This document shows positions 7,975 to 12,255 of a stretch of DNA of 12,255 nucleotides, piece after piece. Numbering within the stretch: the first letter of the stretch is position 1; each line of letters starts with the position of its first letter. Below the pieces are notes generated by a model, which worked only from the letters and a program-made list of their open reading frames with translations, ran no database searches and was not told the DNA's origin. This stretch comes from Flavobacteriaceae bacterium (lineage in GTDB: Bacteria > Bacteroidota > Bacteroidia > Flavobacteriales > Flavobacteriaceae), in NCBI GenBank assembly GCA_030590765.1, contig JAUVCP010000018.1, forward strand, positions 1 to 12,255. The letters are read 5' to 3'. Position numbers and translations under genes: made by a program.

Positions 7975-9159
7975 ATGAATTTATTTAAATTAAAAATGAG
8001 ATCAGACTTATTAAAAAGTGGACTTTGGACTACAATTCTAACGGTGTTATATCTGGTACTTTCCTGGAATAAAAATTCCGTTTTTGAGATATTTTCAGCA
8101 TTGGGGTTTTTCATTTTTCTTTATTTTCTTTTTTTTTCCATTGGGAGAGAAGAGGTGTCAAAATGGATGAGGTCTTTTGCTCAAAATAAAATTGAAAAAG
8201 CAGTTTTATTTCCGACACTTTTAATCATTCTGTATTATAGCTATATCATTTTAAACGGTTTTAATCCATTAAAAGGAACAGTTTTTATGCTGCCTTTTTT
8301 AATCTATTTTCCAACCTTGATATTTGTTGCAAAACACAATAATTCACATAAAATTGATTGGCTCGATTTTACAACCTTTGTTTTGTTTTTACTGCCAACT
8401 ACACTTGTTGAATTTTCGCCAAGTACACATTTACCCTTTGGTGGTGGTATTTTTGATTCTGTTTATCGTTTGGTGATAATTCTTGCAGCAGTATATTCCT
8501 TTGTCGTAATACGAAATATAAAAGATGTTGGTTTTTATCCTGTTATTAAAACTAAATATTTACTAACAGCAATTGGTGTCTGGCTTGTATTTTATGGTTT
8601 TGTATATGTCATTGGAAATTCTGTTGATTTTATTCAATATGTGGGTCATAAGAAAACCTTTATTGCAGTTTTAGGATCCATAGGAATTAGTGTTTTAAGT
8701 GTCTTTTTGCATACCGCAATATTTGAAGAGTTGTTTTTTCGGGGACTTTTACAAAATATGCTGGCAAAAAGAATTGCACAGGAAAATAGCTGGATACCAT
8801 TCTGGAAATGGGGAGCTTCTCTATTAATTGTCCTGTCGCTTGTTACAGGTTACACAATGGATGGAGACATGCAGTGGTTTCCTTCCCTGATCACTGTATT
8901 TTTGTTTTTAACAGCATTCGCAATTGAACGATATGGTATCAGTCCAAAAGGAACTTATACAGCTCTGGCCATTGCAAGTGTATTATTTGGATTGGTACAC
9001 TATCATTCAGGATCCATTATTTTTGTTGGATTAGCGAGTATTGGTGGATGGGCATATGGTTATACCTACATCAAAACAAAAAATGTATTTTATGCAGCTT
9101 TGGTTCATGCTTTGGTAAATAGTTCACATTTGATATTTGGATTGGAATTAATGAAATAA
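7975..9159 (+). CDS. CPBP (CAAX/Rce1-like) family intramembrane glutamic endopeptidase
   Basis: A 394-residue integral membrane protein with about 10 hydrophobic segments, for example near residues 16-31, 38-56, 76-93 and 100-118. The family's three motifs are present: Glu251-Glu252-LFF-Arg256 (EExxxR), Phe338-GLV-His342 (FxxxH) and His378-ALV-Asn382 (HxxxN). In Rce1-like proteases the glutamate and histidines activate water inside the membrane. The spacing of 82 residues between the first two motifs is long and appears to hold an extra pair of membrane segments. The N-terminal 240 residues are also membrane-spanning. The gene starts 18 bases after GH92 no. 2 and ends 33 bases before no. 3, so it belongs to the same transcription unit. 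Its substrate is unknown. Bacterial relatives act in peptide maturation, immunity to bacteriocins or processing of membrane proteins, and none of these is shown here. Confidence 0.92.
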   Translation: MNLFKLKMRSDLLKSGLWTTILTVLYLVLSWNKNSVFEIFSALGFFIFLYFLFFSIGREEVSKWMRSFAQNKIEKAVLFPTLLIILYYSYIILNGFNPLKGTVFMLPFLIYFPTLIFVAKHNNSHKIDWLDFTTFVLFLLPTTLVEFSPSTHLPFGGGIFDSVYRLVIILAAVYSFVVIRNIKDVGFYPVIKTKYLLTAIGVWLVFYGFVYVIGNSVDFIQYVGHKKTFIAVLGSIGISVLSVFLHTAIFEELFFRGLLQNMLAKRIAQENSWIPFWKWGASLLIVLSLVTGYTMDGDMQWFPSLITVFLFLTAFAIERYGISPKGTYTALAIASVLFGLVHYHSGSIIFVGLASIGGWAYGYTYIKTKNVFYAALVHALVNSSHLIFGLELMK

Positions 9160-9192
9160 ATTTGATTAGAAATTGAAAAATATTCAATAATA

Positions 9193-12108
9193 ATGAAAAA
9201 ATATAAATATTTTATTCTTGTAATAATCATCGTCGTGATTTCTTCCTGTTCTGAGAATAAAAAAGATTATACAGAGATGGTCAATGTTTTTATTGGTACA
9301 GAAGGAGATGGAAATACTTTTCCTGGAGCTACCATGCCTTTTGGATCTGTGCAATTGAGTCCGGATACTGGTTTGGAAGGACCTGCAAAATTTGGAAGTT
9401 ATAAATACAACCAAAATACAATTATTGGGTTTTCACATACACATTTAAACGGAGTAGGAGAGCCCGAATATCGCGATATTTTGATGATGCCTACCGTTGG
9501 AGAAGTAAAATTAACACCTGGGGATGAAAAGAATACATCAACCGGTTATCGATCAAAATTTGACCATAAAAATGAAAACGCTAGTCCTGGATATTATTCA
9601 GTATTACTAGACGATTATAAGGTGAAAGTTGAATTAACAAGTACATTAAGAGCAGGATTTCATAAATATACTTTTCCGGAAACGGATAAGTCACATATTA
9701 TTTTAGATCTGGCATTTCCTTATGGTAATGCAGAAGAATTGATCATTAAAAAGGTGAGTGATACAGAAATTGAAGGTCTTCGAAGGTCCCATGGCTGGGC
9801 TTATGACCAGTATGTTTATTTTGTTGCACAGTTTTCCAAACCTTTTTCTTCTGTGGAATTAATTCTTGATGATATTCTTCAAAAAGATCAGGATGAAATA
9901 AAAGGCAAAAATGTAAAAGCTGTAATCAATTATCAAACTGCTCAGGAGGAAGAGATCATGGTCAAAGTAGGTATTTCGGCTGTAAGTGTTAACGGAGCTA
10001 GAAAAAATCTGGAAACCGAGATTCCAGACTGGAATTTTAAAGCTATCGTTAAAAAGGCAAAAGATGCCTGGAACAAAGAACTCAGTAAAATAGAAATTGA
10101 AGGAGGAACAAAAGACCAGCAAATTTTCTTTTATACTTCAATGTATCATGCATGTATGAGTCCGGATATTTATATGGATGTTGATGGTAAATACCGTGGA
10201 ATAGATCGAAAAGTTCATCAAGGTAAGGAAGGATTTACCAATTATACAGTCTTTTCGCTGTGGGATACATTTAGAGCATTACATCCATTATTTACGATTA
10301 TAGATCAAAAAAGAACCAATGATTTTATCAAATCTCTTTTGCAAAAATATGATGATGGCGGAAGGTTACCTATGTGGGCATTGGCAGGAAATTATACAGA
10401 TGATATGTTGGGCTATCATGCAGTTCCGGTAATTGCAGATGCCTATGTTAAGGGAATAAGAGGTTATGATGTTAAAAAGGCTTATAAAGCTGTGAAACAT
10501 AGTGCTGAATTAGAGAAATTAGGGTTGAAATATTATAAAAAAATAGGCTATCTGCCATATGATAGACAGGCAGAATCTGTGTCTAAAACTCTGGAATACA
10601 GTTATAACGATTGGTGTATTTCTCAAATGGCCAAAGAAATGGGTTCTAAGGAGGAGTATAAATGGTATCATCAAAGAGCTCATTTTTACAAAAATGTTTT
10701 TGATAAAACTTCAGGATTTATGAGAGGAAAAAGTTTAGATCGAAAATGGTTAGAACCTTTTGATCCATTAAAAAATTCAGCCTATTCAGAAGGGAATGCC
10801 TATCAGTATATGTTTGTGCCACACGATACAGAAGGTTTGGTTACAGAAATGGGAGGAGACCAAAAATTTGCTGATTGGTTAGATGAGCTATTTAGTTTGA
10901 AATCAGATGACGAGCCTGAAGGGTCTATCGGGCAATATTGGCAAGGGAATGAACCGAGTCATCATTTGGCATACCAATACAATTATGTAGGAGAAGCATG
11001 GAAAACACAAAAATTGGTTAATCAAATTTTGACAGAACTACATACAGCGACACCGAGAGGATTATCTGGAAATGATGATTGCGGACAAATGTCTGCCTGG
11101 TATATTTTAAGCTCTTTAGGTTTTTATTCTGTAGCGCCTGGTCAGGATATCTATGTGATAGGATCTCCCTTGTTTAAAAAAGTAACGGTAAATTTAGAGA
11201 ATGGAAAGAAATTTGTTGTTAAAGCAAATAATATTTCGGCAGAGAATTATTATATACAGTCCGCAACTTTAAATGGTAAAACTTACTCTAATTCTTTTTT
11301 GCATCATAAAGATATTATGAATGGATCTGAATTGGTTTTTGAGATGGGGCCTGAACCAAATAAAGAGTGGGGAAATAAAAAAAATGAACGTCCTTATTCA
11401 GAGAACGGAGAGATCATTACTTCACTGCCATATATCAAATCCGATAAAAAATTATTTTCGAATAATACAAAAATAGACCTTGGTTGTGATACAGAAAATG
11501 CTGAAATAAGATATACATTAGATGGATCTGAACCAACGGAAAATTCCAGTCTGTTTAAAAAACCTATAAAAATCTCAGAATCTACTATTTTAAAGATGAG
11601 ATCTTTTCATAAAGAGATAGAATCTAGTGTAACTATTTCTTATGAAATTGAAAAAGCAGAGTTTAATGAGCCGATAAATCTTATTAGTGTTAAACAAGGT
11701 ATGCATTATGATTACTTTGAGCGCTTTTTTGTTTCCACGGAAGATTTGGATGACCTGACTCCATTTGAATCAGGAATTATGAATAAATTTACAATAGAAA
11801 ATGCAAAGGTTGAAAGCTATTTCGGATATCAAAACAAAGCATATATAAAAGTTCCTACTGATGGAATTTACACCTTCTATTTAGAATCGAATGATGGTAG
11901 CCGACTGTTTATTGATAGTGAAGAACTTATTGAAAATGAAGCAAATCATGGTGCTGTTGAAGAAACAGGAGTGATTGCATTAAAAAAAGGTTTTCATAAG
12001 ATAAAGGTAAGATATTTTCAATGTGGTGGGGGTAAAGCATTGAAAGTTAGCTGGGATGGTCCAGATTTCTCTAAAGAAGAAATTAAAGAGAACGATTTAT
12101 ATTTTTAA
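9193..12108 (+). CDS. GH92 family exo-alpha-mannosidase lipoprotein with chitobiase-like and PA14 domains (no. 3)
   Basis: A 971-residue lipoprotein with a short leader ending in lipobox ISSC (Cys19), which fixes the ATG at 9193. GH92 motifs in order are VNVFIGTEGDGNTFPGA, PFGSVQLSPD, GFSHTHLNGVG, SLWDTFRALHP, LPMWALAGNYTDDM, TLEYSYNDW, SEGNAYQY (Glu533, probable general acid), GNEPSHH (585-591) and GNDDCGQMSAW (626-636; Asp629, probable base). The barrel motifs match no. 1 closely, so a similar specificity is likely. The C-terminal part matches no. 2 instead: a shared linker (EPNKEW), a chitobiase-C-like domain at about residues 757-820 (IRYTLDGSEPT) and a PA14 domain at about 845-970 (YTFYLESNDGSRLFID). 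Removal of terminal mannose from a complex alpha-mannoside at the cell surface is inferred from the family. The exact linkage is not known. Confidence 0.95.
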   Translation: MKKYKYFILVIIIVVISSCSENKKDYTEMVNVFIGTEGDGNTFPGATMPFGSVQLSPDTGLEGPAKFGSYKYNQNTIIGFSHTHLNGVGEPEYRDILMMPTVGEVKLTPGDEKNTSTGYRSKFDHKNENASPGYYSVLLDDYKVKVELTSTLRAGFHKYTFPETDKSHIILDLAFPYGNAEELIIKKVSDTEIEGLRRSHGWAYDQYVYFVAQFSKPFSSVELILDDILQKDQDEIKGKNVKAVINYQTAQEEEIMVKVGISAVSVNGARKNLETEIPDWNFKAIVKKAKDAWNKELSKIEIEGGTKDQQIFFYTSMYHACMSPDIYMDVDGKYRGIDRKVHQGKEGFTNYTVFSLWDTFRALHPLFTIIDQKRTNDFIKSLLQKYDDGGRLPMWALAGNYTDDMLGYHAVPVIADAYVKGIRGYDVKKAYKAVKHSAELEKLGLKYYKKIGYLPYDRQAESVSKTLEYSYNDWCISQMAKEMGSKEEYKWYHQRAHFYKNVFDKTSGFMRGKSLDRKWLEPFDPLKNSAYSEGNAYQYMFVPHDTEGLVTEMGGDQKFADWLDELFSLKSDDEPEGSIGQYWQGNEPSHHLAYQYNYVGEAWKTQKLVNQILTELHTATPRGLSGNDDCGQMSAWYILSSLGFYSVAPGQDIYVIGSPLFKKVTVNLENGKKFVVKANNISAENYYIQSATLNGKTYSNSFLHHKDIMNGSELVFEMGPEPNKEWGNKKNERPYSENGEIITSLPYIKSDKKLFSNNTKIDLGCDTENAEIRYTLDGSEPTENSSLFKKPIKISESTILKMRSFHKEIESSVTISYEIEKAEFNEPINLISVKQGMHYDYFERFFVSTEDLDDLTPFESGIMNKFTIENAKVESYFGYQNKAYIKVPTDGIYTFYLESNDGSRLFIDSEELIENEANHGAVEETGVIALKKGFHKIKVRYFQCGGGKALKVSWDGPDFSKEEIKENDLYF

Positions 12109-12124
12109 TAAAACACGAAATAAA

Positions 12125-12255
12125 ATGAAAAACTCAACTAATAAAACAGAAACCATAGTTATGAAATTTTTAATGACTTTTTATTTGATTATTCTTTTTA
12201 CCAACTTAGTAACTGCACAAATACAGATAGTTGATAGCCCAAAATCAGGTTATGA
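12125..12255 (+). CDS. N-terminus of a secreted protein, truncated by the window end
   Basis: An open frame from ATG 12125 runs off the window after 43 codons. A second in-frame ATG at 12161 gives a compact Sec signal, MKFLMTFYLIILFTNLVTA, with a likely signal peptidase I cut before Gln-Ile-Gln. The 12161 start may be the true one, as the extra 12 residues from 12125 are polar and unlike a leader. It follows GH92 no. 3 by 16 bases (52 from the second ATG) on the same strand, so it is probably the next gene of the operon. Only about 12 mature residues (QIQIVDSPKSGY) are visible, too few to name a family. There is no lipobox, so it is a soluble periplasmic or exported protein rather than a lipoprotein. 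Confidence 0.7.
   Translation, partial: MKNSTNKTETIVMKFLMTFYLIILFTNLVTAQIQIVDSPKSGY

Noticed and set aside
9172..9188. Small inverted repeat (ATTGAA, 5-base loop, TTCAAT) just before the start of GH92 no. 3
   Set aside because: The stem is six bases and almost all A/T, with no T tract after it. It is expected by chance in this composition and is not a convincing terminator or operator.
9859..10122. Open frame of 87 codons on the minus strand inside GH92 no. 3
   Set aside because: It lies wholly within a well-supported GH92 coding region, opposite conserved family sequence, and its product is low-complexity Phe/Ile-rich. It is a shadow frame, as are the other minus-strand frames in the window.

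Overview
The window is AT-rich and every gene lies on the + strand. It looks like part of a carbohydrate-degradation (polysaccharide-utilisation-type) locus from a member of the Bacteroidota. The grounds are three family GH92 alpha-mannosidases with lipoprotein signals, A/T-rich start contexts with no Shine-Dalgarno motif, TAA stops, and PA14 and chitobiase-type accessory domains fused to glycosidases. Genus cannot be told from the sequence. No SusC/SusD pair, regulator, tRNA, rRNA, insertion sequence or CRISPR array is visible.

Layout: bases 1-53 may be the last codons of an upstream gene. Bases 130-2316 encode a secreted 728-residue protein that I do not recognise as a named family; its segments resemble a GH42-like plan (TIM barrel, then a trimerisation-like domain, then an Ig-like sandwich). 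Bases 2317-2445 hold a short stretch that reads like protein in frame with the preceding gene and may be a gene remnant. Then come GH92 no. 1 (2502-4874, catalytic region only), GH92 no. 2 (4915-7956, with chitobiase-like and PA14 domains at the C-terminus), a CPBP-type intramembrane protease (7975-9159), GH92 no. 3 (9193-12108, same C-terminal additions as no. 2) and the start of another secreted protein running off the window (12125-12255). Gaps from GH92 no. 1 onward are about 16-40 bases and no terminator-like hairpin was seen, so one operon is likely.

Working together: the three GH92 enzymes are predicted calcium-dependent exo-alpha-mannosidases anchored as lipoproteins, trimming terminal mannose from a branched alpha-mannoside such as a high-mannose N-glycan or a yeast-type mannan. 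Their active-site motifs fall into two classes: no. 1 and no. 3 are alike, while no. 2 differs at most signature positions, so the set probably covers at least two linkages or leaving groups. The secreted barrel protein and the truncated last gene may supply other activities on the same glycan. The role of the membrane protease inside the operon is unknown.
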